The notes: generated from the sequence alone by a model not told the origin. Shown: positions 6,670-16,253, numbered from the stretch's first letter. The stretch is 40,453 nucleotides of DNA from an uncultured Bacteroidales bacterium (GCA_900547755.1 URIC01000014.1:1-40453); one strand, 5' to 3'. Translations and numbers: made by a program.

Positions 6670-9636
6670 TCAACGAATCATCACCTTGGAGACACGATTG
6701 CCGCGACGCTCCAGGCAGAGACCGGAAGCGGGACGCGGGATGCGGATGCCCTGCAGGTTGAAATATTCTGCCGGGGCGTCCGGGAGGGACACATCCCCTA
6801 TGCCGGATGCCGACAATATGTCGGCGGAGGTCACTTTAGGCTGCGCGTCGTCGCTCAATGCCACACGCGCGGAGTTCACTACCCGGCCGCTGTGTGAATC
6901 CAGCAGCAGGGCAGTGAGCGAGAGATTGCGTGTATTCCCGACAGACTCCGGGAGAGAGAGCGTGGTGTGATAATTCACACGCTTGGAGGGGAGCAGCTCG
7001 CGTGCCGGCACGGACCCGGGAATGCCCGAATAGTCGTACACAGCACGTAGCACATCCTGGAAATACATCCCGGAGATTGTGGCGGGGAGCTGTCCGAAAG
7101 CGTTGTCTGCCGAAAGGGTGGTGAGAGAAGAAAGAGCGTTTGCCTGTGTAAGGCCAGCCTCACAGACATTGTTTTCCGTCAACAGAAAACTTATCGTATA
7201 GTCACTGCCTTGCAGTGTGCGTACAGGTATGATGACAGTGGAGGCATCTATGGCTGTCACCTTGCCTCCGTCCAATATGTAGCAGGCCTCCAGGCTGAAG
7301 TCGGCCGGAGCCACTTCGTCCAGACAGCCGAGAATTCCGGCGACAGCCGAACCTTCCGTTTCAGGCTCATAAAGGGCATCGGCGGCGCTTACGGGCAGCG
7401 TCTTGCCGTCGCGGTCCACACGGAAACAGGGTGCCGGCTCTGTCCATTCGGGAGCATAGCCGTCCAGTGCCAGAGGCCTCTCTGCAAACAGGCTGACGGG
7501 AATGACACGCTCCCTGAGGGAGGCATCGGCTTCCATACGCTCCACGATATACATGGCCGCAGGGGTAAGGCCCTCCGCCGTGGAGGCTTTCTGCTCCAGC
7601 AGAATCCTATGTCGCGGAATGAAGTCCAGGCCCTTTATAGTGCCGTAAAATGTGACCTGCTCTTCCAAATGGTCGGCGGTAAGTATCAATCCGTATTCGT
7701 TGTCCTCGTCCGTAAATATCGGCACATCGAAAGTGACTGTCTCGGTCTCGCCATAGGGAATAAAGTCTCCGGAAATGCTGCCGTTTACCATCGGGTGGTC
7801 CAGGAACACGGTCCAATTGTCCAGCCCGGACTCGGAGGTGCTTTCTATAACGGCTGTCACCTCGCATAAGCCCTTAGCGGCATATTCGGGACTGAACACG
7901 CTCAGTGTGGCGGTGTCTGTTTCAGGCTCGGGGTCAGGCCCGGGGTCAGGGTTCGGGTCTATATATTCCTCCGGCGTATGCTCCGGATTGCAGGCCTCGT
8001 TCAGGTTCTGGAAGCAGGCATTCACTATCGAACCGTCCCGAGTGTCTATGACATACACCACCAGGCGTGTCTCGGAAAGGTCGTTGACGGCGGCTGCCGA
8101 ACCCGGGTCTTCCGGTGCGGGGAGCTCTATCCGCAGTTCGGCTCCCACGGGCTTCATGGACTCGAAGCTATGCTTGAGCGAACCGGCCCACCCCTTTCCG
8201 GAGTTGGCGCCCCAGCACACATAATCCGTGTTGGTGGTCAGTTCGGCGCGCACGCTTGTAGGCAAGTAGTAATAACGGTCGCTCTTGACTGCCGAGGTGG
8301 AATTTGACTGCCGGAAAGTGTAGCCCTTGCCTACGGGGTCCACGCTGCGTGTCAGCACATAGCCCAGCCGATAGCGGTCGTCTGTGTTATCCAGGGACTC
8401 CGCCCAGGTCACCCCCACTTCGGCGGTGATTGTGCGGTCCTCTATCTTATAGTCGCACACCTCGAGTCCCACAGGAGTCGGGGTGTCGTATTCGTCGGCG
8501 AATTTGCTGCAATTGGCGGCATTCGTGGATTTCTTGTGGTTCAGCACCATTCGCGGTACGGAGAAGTACTGTCCCGCGTAGGTCTCGGCGCGATAGTCGG
8601 CACACTCGAACATATCGTTGTTGGCGGTCTGTATATGGCCGACCAACTTCACCATCTGAGGCCCGAAGCGATATTCCAGTTCCTCAAGCTCTATGCCGGC
8701 GGCCGGGCAATTGTTGCACCAGAGACCGGTGTACTCGGTGGCCACATGGACACGTGCGAAGTGCGAGGCGCGCACCCGGCTTTCTATGACGGAAGTGCGT
8801 TTGCCGGAAGCATCCTCCACCGCTATGGCGTAGGGAGCGGAAGCGTCGAGGGAGACCGGAAGCGCGAACTCGTAGTCCACCCTGTCACCGCAGGCAAAGA
8901 CTGCCGGAAGCGCCTTGGAGTCCACTAAATTCCCGTCGGCCAGGCACACGATGCGGCCGCCGCTCAGGGGCATACCGGTGTTCAGGACATGGCCGGCGAC
9001 CCGTGCCGTGCCATTCGTCTTGCCGGGAAAGTCCCAGGCCAGTCCGGCGAACTCAGGACTTGTGCTCTCCCCTGCGAATGACACATCCTCAGGGTCTCCG
9101 ACACTGATGTCATCTATGGCCAGCAGATATTTGTTGACAGACACACACTCGAAAGAGACGACCACCTCCTTGCCTTTCCAGGCCGAGAGGTCCACGGCAT
9201 AGTCGGTCCACCGGAAACTTTCGGCCGGAATGTCCGACAATGTCTCGGCAGCATAGGTTCCTGCCTCACGTATTGTCACACGGTAAGCGTCAAGCAGTCC
9301 CGGATGTATGGAACGGGCCCTCCAGCGAAGCATGGGGCGGGTGCCGGCAATCTTCAGCGACGGCAACGAGAGTATATTGCTCTGAGGCTCATCCACGCCC
9401 GAATGTGTAGGACTTACGGCCGCATAGCCCCCGCCAAGCACTTGCGATACCGTCCACCCGTTGGGAGTGGCTCCGTTCTTATAACTTGTCTGTCCGATTT
9501 CCTGACCGTCGTTGTCAGCTACAGTCATTGACGCCGGTATGGCGCCGCTCTCGAAGTCTGTCTTGAACAGATAGTCGGCATGCGCCGGTAAAACGACGGC
9601 ACAGGCCAAAGCTGGTATCCAGAATTTCTTTCGCAT
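6670..9636 (-). CDS. Omp28-family secreted protein, double-domain form (988 aa)
   Basis: Signal peptide 1-20 (LPAHA, before DY). Residues 21-190 form a jelly-roll domain of the choice-of-anchor-J type, 200-290 an Ig-like domain, and about 293-550 an Omp28 domain with EYTGLWCNNCP (C307, C310), a thioredoxin-like CxxC. After a proline- and acid-rich linker (555-575) comes another Ig-like domain and a second Omp28-type domain (about 673-950). There the CxxC position reads AEGLTP (E688, T691), so both cysteines are lost. The tail (about 955-988) is YFNLQGIRI...GLCLERRG..VSKVMIR. The first half closely matches the 587-aa protein and the second half the 643-aa protein nearby, so this looks like a fusion of the two kinds. 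Function of Omp28 proteins is poorly known; a thiol or binding role at the cell surface is inference. Confidence 0.82.
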   Translation of the reverse strand: MRKKFWIPALACAVVLPAHADYLFKTDFESGAIPASMTVADNDGQEIGQTSYKNGATPNGWTVSQVLGGGYAAVSPTHSGVDEPQSNILSLPSLKIAGTRPMLRWRARSIHPGLLDAYRVTIREAGTYAAETLSDIPAESFRWTDYAVDLSAWKGKEVVVSFECVSVNKYLLAIDDISVGDPEDVSFAGESTSPEFAGLAWDFPGKTNGTARVAGHVLNTGMPLSGGRIVCLADGNLVDSKALPAVFACGDRVDYEFALPVSLDASAPYAIAVEDASGKRTSVIESRVRASHFARVHVATEYTGLWCNNCPAAGIELEELEYRFGPQMVKLVGHIQTANNDMFECADYRAETYAGQYFSVPRMVLNHKKSTNAANCSKFADEYDTPTPVGLEVCDYKIEDRTITAEVGVTWAESLDNTDDRYRLGYVLTRSVDPVGKGYTFRQSNSTSAVKSDRYYYLPTSVRAELTTNTDYVCWGANSGKGWAGSLKHSFESMKPVGAELRIELPAPEDPGSAAAVNDLSETRLVVYVIDTRDGSIVNACFQNLNEACNPEHTPEEYIDPNPDPGPDPEPETDTATLSVFSPEYAAKGLCEVTAVIESTSESGLDNWTVFLDHPMVNGSISGDFIPYGETETVTFDVPIFTDEDNEYGLILTADHLEEQVTFYGTIKGLDFIPRHRILLEQKASTAEGLTPAAMYIVERMEADASLRERVIPVSLFAERPLALDGYAPEWTEPAPCFRVDRDGKTLPVSAADALYEPETEGSAVAGILGCLDEVAPADFSLEACYILDGGKVTAIDASTVIIPVRTLQGSDYTISFLLTENNVCEAGLTQANALSSLTTLSADNAFGQLPATISGMYFQDVLRAVYDYSGIPGSVPARELLPSKRVNYHTTLSLPESVGNTRNLSLTALLLDSHSGRVVNSARVALSDDAQPKVTSADILSASGIGDVSLPDAPAEYFNLQGIRIPRPASGLCLERRGNRVSKVMIR

Positions 9637-9804
9637 AGTCTGTCAGTTACAGTGAACGCCAGGAACCGTATGAGGCACAGCCCTGACCTATGATTTTCTG
9701 TTAGGTCATTCCTTTCAAAGCGAATATGCGCTATAAGCGAATCAAAAACAAAAGCGTATTGCGATAATAAGCGATAATAGGCTTTAAAGTAACGAATGAC
9801 AGCC

Positions 9805-9835
9805 CAAAGTTACACGTTTTTTCACAATTTACAAA
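9805..9835 (-). promoter_or_regulatory. Promoter for the 988-aa / 1549-aa gene pair
   Basis: Minus strand: TAACTTTG (9805-9812) with TTTG (9832-9835) 19 bases upstream. Start of transcription would be near 9798, giving a leader of about 160 bases before the ATG at 9636. Confidence 0.65.
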
Positions 9836-9880
9836 ATTTTAACGCTTCTTAAATCGCACCGCTTAACAATATTTAACAAT

Positions 9881-9913
9881 AGAGGGGCGCTTCCCTGTTG
9901 GAAACGCCCCTCT
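9881..9913 (-). terminator. Terminator hairpin after the 792-aa gene
   Basis: AGAGGGGCG at 9881-9889 pairs with CGCCCCTCT at 9905-9913, and the inner TTCC/GGAA pairs extend the stem around a short loop. On the minus strand it is followed by ATTGTTAAA, so the U-tract is weak. Its place, 57 bases past the stop and before a new promoter, supports termination. Confidence 0.6.
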
Positions 9914-9969
9914 GCGGGTCTGCGGTCCTGTCTTTCAAGGCCGCTTGCAAATATTATACTATGTCCTTT

Positions 9970-12348
9970 TTACTTTTTGACTACCTTGCGGCCCTTTACC
10001 ACATACACACCTACAGGCAGGTTCTCTGTGCTGTCACCTACATAGATACCGTTGAGGTCGTAGATGCCGGCTGCCGCCTCCTCGTCGGTGAGGATGCTGT
10101 CGATACCGCTGGTCTTGAATGTGTAGGTAAGTGTAAACTCGGGATTCTCGTGCTCGTCGTCAGCATCGGCGAAGGTACCCTGTACCACCTTGATAGTGTA
10201 GACGCCGTCACGTTTGGGCTTAGAGCCATACTTCAGCAGGTATGTGCCGTCAACGTCGCTGCGGATGAACATCGCCGTGTCGAAGTAGTTGGCCTCGGGG
10301 CAGCTCATTGATGCGCGGGCGGTGTCGGATGTGGTGCGTGTGCCGGTGGGGAATACGAATGTGATTACATCCAGGTCACCGGGCAGGACTTCGGAGTTGT
10401 CAGCAGGAGTGACAGTGGGCATCAGGTCATACTGGGTAGGCTCTTTCTGACTCTGACCGCCTGTGACCTCGAATGTGTAGACTATGACTTCATTGCCGTG
10501 GCCTGTGGAGCAGTCCTTGACATAGTCCAGGTCACCGAATATACCTTCGGGCATTGCCACCGTGTAAGTGCCGTTGACCAGGATAGGCTCGGAGAGCGTG
10601 GTGGTGAAGGTGGTGTTGCCGTCCTCTGTGGTGGCGCCGGTAATCACTGCGGTACCGTCATACTCTGCTCCGTCGCAGTAAACCTGAATCTTGGAGTTCG
10701 GATAGTAGCTGAGCTCGCCGGCTGCGGTGAAGGAGATGCTGAGGGGTTCGTCGCTGATGTCGGCGGTGCCGTTCTCGGCAGGAACAGCGGAGAGGAGCGT
10801 AAGGTCAAAAGCGGCATCGGTACCTTCAGCGCCGGTCACGCGGTAGTAAACCTTGATTTCGGGGTTTGTGTGGCCGGTTTCGGGGTCTGCGAGCCATTCC
10901 TCGTCGCCGAAGCTGCCGGCGGGAATAGTCAGGATATAAGTACCGTTCTTGTTGGGCTCTTTGCCATTGGTGAAGAGCATCGTGTTGGTGTTGCCCATGC
11001 TCATGCCGTTACGCAGTTCGCCGGTCTGGGAATAGCCGGTGACCTCGTTGGAGAGGGTGACTTCGGCGCCTTCGCGCTGCTTGTACTCGATGGGTACGCT
11101 TATCTGGGTCACTTCCCAGGTGAAGCCGGACATATCCACGATGCCTTCGGCGGGCTTGGTACCCTTGATGCCCAGGTCGTAGACCACTGTAGGCTCGGGA
11201 GCGGGCTCGCCGCCGGTGAACTCTATGTCGAGAGTGAACTCTCTGTTGGCCGAACCGAGTTCCTGATTCTCCTTGAACTCGAAGTCGCCGAAAGCGCCAC
11301 GGGGAATAGTGAGGGTATATGTGCCGTCCTGTACCAAAGCGGGGTCAAGGTCCAGGTAGAAGGTGGTGCGGTAACCGCCGAAGCTGGACTTGGGTTCGTC
11401 GGCACGCAGTGCATTGGACACGTCATATTTGTTCTTCTTGCATACCAAAGAGGCCTTTGTGGCTTCTGCGTCGGGATTCAGGTAAAGCTGTCCGTTCACC
11501 TGGAAGCGTATTTCAGTCAGGCTGCCGTCGTAACTGCCGGCAAGGTCCACAGGTTCTGTCTCGGAGTTCGGAGTGATTCTGGTGGGGAGAATCTCGATGT
11601 TGTACTTGACGCCGGGGAGGTCCACTATGTAGGTCAGGTCAAGGTCGAATGAACGGGAATCGTATGTATCGTCTGTAGACATATACATTTCCCAGCTGTC
11701 CTTGGGCAGATGGATGACATATTCGCCGCTTTCCGTGATTGCTTCCTTCAGAGTGAGACGCACGCCGTCGGCGGTATCCGCTTTGGTTACTCCGCAGAAG
11801 TCACTGCCGTCACGGGTCACGGTGATTGAACTCGTAGAGAGGATGTCTATGTCGGGGAACTGAGGTTCTCCGGAGCTGATTTCCACTGACGAGAAAGGCT
11901 CGGTGAGCGTGGAGCCGCTCTCGGGGGTAGAGTTTACCGTGTATGTAGTGGGAGTAGAAGTTCCATCGATGGTGTAGACCAGAATCACATCCATACCGTT
12001 TACCATGTCGCTGTAATCCTCTGAGAAGAAATCCAGCGCGTCACGGGGTATCTGGATATAGTAAGTGCCCGGTTCTGTCTGAGGATTTTTCAGAGTCAAC
12101 GTGATGGGGTCGGCATAATTATCGACTGTGACACCGCCGCAATCGATGGTCTCGTCGCGGGTGACCGTGACGGCACTGGCAGTGTTAATCTCGATTAAAG
12201 GATAATCGGGGTCGTCGCTGGTCAGCGTGATGACCGAAAGCTCGGACACGGTACTTTCCGTAGGAGGATTGGCGGTAACCGTGCGGCTTTGGGCAAAAGC
12301 CGTGGTTGCCATACCCACGGCGAGCATTGCTGTAAATAATTTACGCAT
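9970..12348 (-). CDS. Secreted repeat protein with six Ig-like modules (792 aa)
   Basis: Signal peptide 1-19 (TTAFA, before QS). Six modules of roughly 110-130 residues follow, each ending in a strand pair of the form GTYxxxIPxxxFGDxx... and then a hydrophobic strand such as VYYRVTG or YTFEVTG (module ends near 135, 250, 385, 510, 640 and 755). The tail, from about 756, reads GIYDLNGIYV...LPVGVYVVKGRKVVKK and resembles a short T9SS sorting signal. There is no enzymatic motif. It resembles the 1549-aa protein in plan (signal, stacked Ig-like modules, tail) but with a different module signature. It lies downstream of the 643-aa Omp28 gene with a 182-bp gap that contains a hairpin but no promoter I can see. 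Surface adhesin or structural role possible; unknown. Confidence 0.8.
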   Translation of the reverse strand: MRKLFTAMLAVGMATTAFAQSRTVTANPPTESTVSELSVITLTSDDPDYPLIEINTASAVTVTRDETIDCGGVTVDNYADPITLTLKNPQTEPGTYYIQIPRDALDFFSEDYSDMVNGMDVILVYTIDGTSTPTTYTVNSTPESGSTLTEPFSSVEISSGEPQFPDIDILSTSSITVTRDGSDFCGVTKADTADGVRLTLKEAITESGEYVIHLPKDSWEMYMSTDDTYDSRSFDLDLTYIVDLPGVKYNIEILPTRITPNSETEPVDLAGSYDGSLTEIRFQVNGQLYLNPDAEATKASLVCKKNKYDVSNALRADEPKSSFGGYRTTFYLDLDPALVQDGTYTLTIPRGAFGDFEFKENQELGSANREFTLDIEFTGGEPAPEPTVVYDLGIKGTKPAEGIVDMSGFTWEVTQISVPIEYKQREGAEVTLSNEVTGYSQTGELRNGMSMGNTNTMLFTNGKEPNKNGTYILTIPAGSFGDEEWLADPETGHTNPEIKVYYRVTGAEGTDAAFDLTLLSAVPAENGTADISDEPLSISFTAAGELSYYPNSKIQVYCDGAEYDGTAVITGATTEDGNTTFTTTLSEPILVNGTYTVAMPEGIFGDLDYVKDCSTGHGNEVIVYTFEVTGGQSQKEPTQYDLMPTVTPADNSEVLPGDLDVITFVFPTGTRTTSDTARASMSCPEANYFDTAMFIRSDVDGTYLLKYGSKPKRDGVYTIKVVQGTFADADDEHENPEFTLTYTFKTSGIDSILTDEEAAAGIYDLNGIYVGDSTENLPVGVYVVKGRKVVKK

Positions 12349-12476
12349 AGTTTTTGGGGTTAAGTTATAGTGATAGTTATAATGTCTGATGTCGAGGAGA
12401 AAGAGGTGGAGAGGAAAGAGCTATGCAGCGTATTGTTTCGGAAACATATATAATTCTGATGAAGGTCTTATGCAGG

Positions 12477-12517
12477 GGTCCGGAACGGATAACCGTGAAT
12501 GTCGCCCGTTCCGGACC
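12477..12517 (-). terminator. Hairpin after the 643-aa gene (terminator-like or internal)
   Basis: GGTCCGGAACGG (12477-12488) pairs perfectly with CCGTTCCGGACC (12506-12517). No U-tract follows on the minus strand, and no promoter is visible before the next gene. It may be a weak terminator, or a stabilising or processing hairpin that lowers expression of the 792-aa gene. Confidence 0.45.
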
Positions 12518-12530
12518 TCCGTCGGTCAGG

Positions 12531-14462
12531 TTAGCGGATTACTTCTTTTGTGACAGCGCTGCCGCGACGTACCACGTAAATGCCGGGGGTGGGGTTCAGA
12601 ACGCGCATGCCCTGCATATTGTAGTAAGCGGCTTCGCCGTCCGCCTCGTTCTCTACGGAGTCTACGCCGAGGTAAATGTCAAGCACGTCGGCAGCGGTAA
12701 TCTTGGGCTCGGCCTTGTCGCTCAAGGGTGCGCGGACCGCATTTACCACACGGTTGTTGCTTGCGTCCATCAGGAAAGCGGTGATGTAGAGGTTGTCGGT
12801 GTTGATGGCGGGGATAGTGACGGTGCCGTTGGGGCTGACAGTCTCAATGTCGGGCACGGCTACCTGGGTGTTGTAGGAGACTTTCTCGCCGGCGGCGATA
12901 GTGCGGTCGGGCATTGTGTTCTCCTCGCCGTAATAGCCGTAGATGGCGCGTGCCACATCCTGGAAATACATGTTGCTGATGTCTGCGGGCAGACTGTAGA
13001 AAGGATTGGCGGGGTCAATCTCATCGCTGCCGGACAGATAGTTGTGCTGCTGCCATACGGAACGGGGAGCGCCCTGACGGTTTACATTGTTCTCCGTCAG
13101 GATAAGGCCGATGCGATAGCCGGAGCCTTCTACCGTCATCGCAGGTGTGACATCCACATTCACATCTATGCCGGTAATCTTGCCGGCATTGGTGAGGTAC
13201 TCGCCGCTGACGGCTATGTCCGCCAGGGACTCGTTGTCGAAGTACTGGAGAATCTTATAGGCGGCGCTGTTCTCGTTGGTGACATCGTAGTGGAAGTCGT
13301 TGTTGCCGAACATTACGGGCACCAGGTCGCGGTTGACACGCGCTATAGGCGCATTTGTGCCCACACCGAACATAGTCTCGTATTCGGTCACGGACATGGG
13401 GTCGTTGCCCACGTGGATGCTGACAGGCAGGATGCGCTCGCCTAAGGGCTCTTCCTTTTCCACCTGCTCGATAGTGTACATGGCTATGGGGCAGTTGCCG
13501 CACCACACGCCGGTACTCTCCTCCAGGAGGATACGGCGGGTAGTCTGGAAAGCGAGACCGCTGGTTTCGCCCTCGGCCACCATGTCGGGCACTCCGTCGG
13601 CGCTCAGCGTCACCTTGTAGGAAACCGTCTGGTCTGAGCCGACAGTGCCTGTGAAGGTATAGTTCTCCTCCTGGCCGTTGGTCAGCTTCGCACCGCTCTT
13701 GGTCTCCTTCTTGTCACCGCACTCGAATGTCAGCGTCCAGTTGGTCAGGCCCTCGTCGGTGGTACCCTTGACAGATGCTTCCACAGGGAAGTCGCCGTGC
13801 AGTATGTACTCGGGAGCGGAGGCGCTGACCTCGGCGTTGTCCAGACGACGTACCAGCACATTGTCCATAACCAGGATGTCCTTGTCGGTATTTAGGTTGG
13901 CAAAGCTGATGTAGATGGTTTTTCCTTTGTAGGCATCCAGATTGTACTCATAGTGCTGGAAGTCGTCCTTCACAACGTCGCGTTCATCTCCCATGGGTAT
14001 TTTCTCCAGGTGATAGGTGGCGTCTGCGGCTGCAGGCTGCCAGTCGGAGGTCACGGGCTTATCGGTGATGAAAATCCAGAGGTCGCTGAGGGCATGGGTG
14101 GAGCCGCTGCGTATCGGGAGGCTCTGGGCATCGAAGCTGAGGACAAAACCCTCGGAGGGAACGGTCAGGGCGTTGCTCACGGCCCAGTCGTTGCTCTTGC
14201 CCACACGGTTGTAGTAGGAGTGCGAGATGAAGAAACGGTCTGTGTCGTTGCTGTCATCCTTGCCCACCCACCAGGGCTGGGACACACCCTCGGCGTTGGT
14301 GAAGAGGGCGTTGATGTCGGAATTAGGCGAATTGTGGTCCAGTTCCAGTGTGGAAAAGCTCAGGGTCCAGTCGCCGTCGAAATTCTCATTGAGCAGGTCG
14401 GTATGGGCCATTACCGGAAGTGCGGCGAGGCCCATGGCTGCTCCAAGTAAAAATTTTTTCAT
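12531..14462 (-). CDS. Omp28-family secreted protein (643 aa)
   Basis: Signal peptide 1-19 (LPVMA, before HT). Residues about 20-205 form a choice-of-anchor-J-like jelly roll, 210-300 an Ig-like domain, and 305-610 an Omp28 domain with EESTGVWCGNCP (C321, C324), a thioredoxin-like CxxC site. The tail at 612-643 reads AAYYNMQGMRV..PTPGIYVVRRG and resembles a T9SS-type signal. The Omp28 part shares LLTENNV, ISNMYFQDVARAIY, RVVNA and a D.A.PKITAADVLDI pattern with the second half of the 988-aa protein, which has lost the cysteines. The ATG is preceded by a 27-bp gap from the 587-aa gene, so the two are almost certainly co-transcribed. Omp28 proteins are envelope or secreted proteins of Bacteroidetes with no settled function. 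Confidence 0.83.
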   Translation of the reverse strand: MKKFLLGAAMGLAALPVMAHTDLLNENFDGDWTLSFSTLELDHNSPNSDINALFTNAEGVSQPWWVGKDDSNDTDRFFISHSYYNRVGKSNDWAVSNALTVPSEGFVLSFDAQSLPIRSGSTHALSDLWIFITDKPVTSDWQPAAADATYHLEKIPMGDERDVVKDDFQHYEYNLDAYKGKTIYISFANLNTDKDILVMDNVLVRRLDNAEVSASAPEYILHGDFPVEASVKGTTDEGLTNWTLTFECGDKKETKSGAKLTNGQEENYTFTGTVGSDQTVSYKVTLSADGVPDMVAEGETSGLAFQTTRRILLEESTGVWCGNCPIAMYTIEQVEKEEPLGERILPVSIHVGNDPMSVTEYETMFGVGTNAPIARVNRDLVPVMFGNNDFHYDVTNENSAAYKILQYFDNESLADIAVSGEYLTNAGKITGIDVNVDVTPAMTVEGSGYRIGLILTENNVNRQGAPRSVWQQHNYLSGSDEIDPANPFYSLPADISNMYFQDVARAIYGYYGEENTMPDRTIAAGEKVSYNTQVAVPDIETVSPNGTVTIPAINTDNLYITAFLMDASNNRVVNAVRAPLSDKAEPKITAADVLDIYLGVDSVENEADGEAAYYNMQGMRVLNPTPGIYVVRRGSAVTKEVIR

Positions 14463-14489
14463 TTTCAGTTATAGCGTATATTTTGTTGT

Positions 14490-16253
14490 TTAAAAAATCA
14501 CTTTGCTTACCTTGCCCCCTTTGCGGACAATATATATACCCTTGTCCGGACGAGCCACACGCATACCCTGGAGCGTGTAGTACTCTTCCGGGGCATCGGC
14601 CTCGGGAGCCACGGTCACAGGTATCGATGTGACGGCCTCGTCGAGCTTCTGCGCGCAGGCGTTGACTATCGTGCCGTCGGCCGTGTCAATGATGTAGGCC
14701 ACAAGACGGGTATCCGCGAGGTCGTCCACGGCCTCGGGCTTAACGATGCTTATCTGCGCCTGGGCGGTCTCCATGCCGGTAAAGGAGGAGGGCAGACTGT
14801 AAGGACGTCCGGAGAACGCATCCTCGGCACCCACCACCACGTTGTGGTTGGGCGAGAGGTCGCTCTTTATACTGGAGGGCAGATAATAGAAACGTTCAGA
14901 GGCCACGGTGCCGAGACCGTTTTTCTGACGATATTCATTGTCGTCCTCTTTCACGACATCGTGCGTAAGCATATAGCCCAGGCGATATCGGTCGGAGGAG
15001 TTGTCGAGGTCATACGCCCAGGTTACCTGAGCCGTGGCGCGGAGCATACCGTCATCGCCTGTCTCGTAGTCGGAAATCTCGATAAACGCGGGAGTGCTTC
15101 GTCTATATTCCTCCTCGAACCTGGAGGTGTCGTCGCCGGCTGTTCCGTTATTACGGTTCAGCACCATCCAGGGCACACTGTAGGTAGTGATGCCCGCGCG
15201 GTATTCGGCGCACTCCAGAAGGTCGTTGATGTGTCCGGACACGGTGATTGCCTGCTCGCGGAATCGACGCTCCATGCGTTCCACCTGGAGCATGCCGGAG
15301 GGACAGTTCACGCACCACAGTCCGGTGTATTCCTCCACCAGCAGCGTGCGGGGGAAGTAGGAACAGCCAAGTATGTTCTCGGTCACTGTCGTGTGGTTGC
15401 CGTCCGCATCCACCACATCTATCGTATAAGGTATGGTCCGGTCCCGTTCCAGCGGCACCCGCATGCTGAAGTCGCAGCTTTCGCCGCATCGCAGCACTCC
15501 CTCCACAGGCATGGAGGCTATCTCCTCGCCTTCGCTCATGAACGCCACACGGCCACCCTCGAGAGGCATGCCCATGTTCCACAATACGCCTCGGAAGAGC
15601 AAGCCCTGTTCGCCCGAAGCATCGGAGCCGTCCCACTCCGTACCCACGAATACGGGAGTGCTGACTTCGCACTGATACATCTGCTCCTCGGGGTCTCCTA
15701 TGTACAGGTCATCTATGGCAAGCAGATACTTGTTGGTCGAGATGCACTCGAAACTCACCTTTATTTCCTTGCCGATATAGGATTCGATGCTCACGGCGTG
15801 GAGAGTCCACACATCGTTGAGGTCCAGCTCCTCGCCCTCGCCCAGGCACTCGTAGACCACATCCGGAGTATCCTTGCCGGTCTCCTGGACCAGGACACGG
15901 TAAGACTCGGGGAAGTCAGGGTGTATGGAACGTCCTTTCCAACGAATCATAGGGCGTGTGCCGGAGACTGTGAACGCCGGAGTGGAGAGCAGGTTGCTCT
16001 GGGGCTTGTCAGTGCGGGAATGGCTCGGACTCATGGCCGCGTACTGGCCGCCGCTCACCATCGCCACAGTCCACCCCTTGTCGGTGTAGCCGTTGCGATA
16101 GTCGGCAGTGGAAAGGGGTTCTCCGTCGCGGTCCTCGGTCGTCATGATTGCCGGGATGCGGCCGGAGTTGAACTTCGTGCTGAAAAGGTATTCCGCCCGT
16201 GCGGGCAGCACGGCAAGCAGCGCTATGGCAGGCAGCAGACATTTCACTTTCAT
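14490..16253 (-). CDS. Omp28-family secreted protein (587 aa)
   Basis: Signal peptide 1-20 (LPARA, before EY). Residues 21-190 form a choice-of-anchor-J jelly roll (YLFSTKFNSGRIPA, GTRPMIRWKGRSIHP, NKYLLAIDDLYIGDP), 195-295 an Ig-like domain, and 300-545 an Omp28 domain with EEYTGLWCVNCP (C314, C317). The tail reads EYYTLQGMRVARP...GIYIVRKGGKVSKVIF. It aligns along its whole length with residues 1-550 of the 988-aa protein, including SDRYRLGYMLT, RFYYLPSSI and DGTIVNAC. It lies 84 bases after the 483-aa gene. CxxC sites in this family suggest redox or disulfide chemistry, but this is inference. Confidence 0.83.
   Translation of the reverse strand: MKVKCLLPAIALLAVLPARAEYLFSTKFNSGRIPAIMTTEDRDGEPLSTADYRNGYTDKGWTVAMVSGGQYAAMSPSHSRTDKPQSNLLSTPAFTVSGTRPMIRWKGRSIHPDFPESYRVLVQETGKDTPDVVYECLGEGEELDLNDVWTLHAVSIESYIGKEIKVSFECISTNKYLLAIDDLYIGDPEEQMYQCEVSTPVFVGTEWDGSDASGEQGLLFRGVLWNMGMPLEGGRVAFMSEGEEIASMPVEGVLRCGESCDFSMRVPLERDRTIPYTIDVVDADGNHTTVTENILGCSYFPRTLLVEEYTGLWCVNCPSGMLQVERMERRFREQAITVSGHINDLLECAEYRAGITTYSVPWMVLNRNNGTAGDDTSRFEEEYRRSTPAFIEISDYETGDDGMLRATAQVTWAYDLDNSSDRYRLGYMLTHDVVKEDDNEYRQKNGLGTVASERFYYLPSSIKSDLSPNHNVVVGAEDAFSGRPYSLPSSFTGMETAQAQISIVKPEAVDDLADTRLVAYIIDTADGTIVNACAQKLDEAVTSIPVTVAPEADAPEEYYTLQGMRVARPDKGIYIVRKGGKVSKVIF

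Larger units (their letters stand above)
9637..9969. other. 333-bp intergenic region between the 988-aa and 792-aa genes
   Basis: This holds the leader and promoter of the 988-aa gene (promoter 9805-9835), a tandem 10-base repeat GCGATAATAA/GCGATAATAG at 9761-9780 in the leader, and the terminator hairpin of the 792-aa gene (9881-9913). I see no open frame worth calling. Confidence 0.7.

Noticed and set aside
10498..11652. Plus-strand open frame of 384 codons opposite the 792-aa gene
   Set aside because: A shadow of the repeats on the opposite strand, with no recognisable protein.
12423..13445. Plus-strand frame of 340 codons opposite the 643-aa gene
   Set aside because: Antisense to an Omp28 gene with clear motifs; the amino-acid composition is unnatural.
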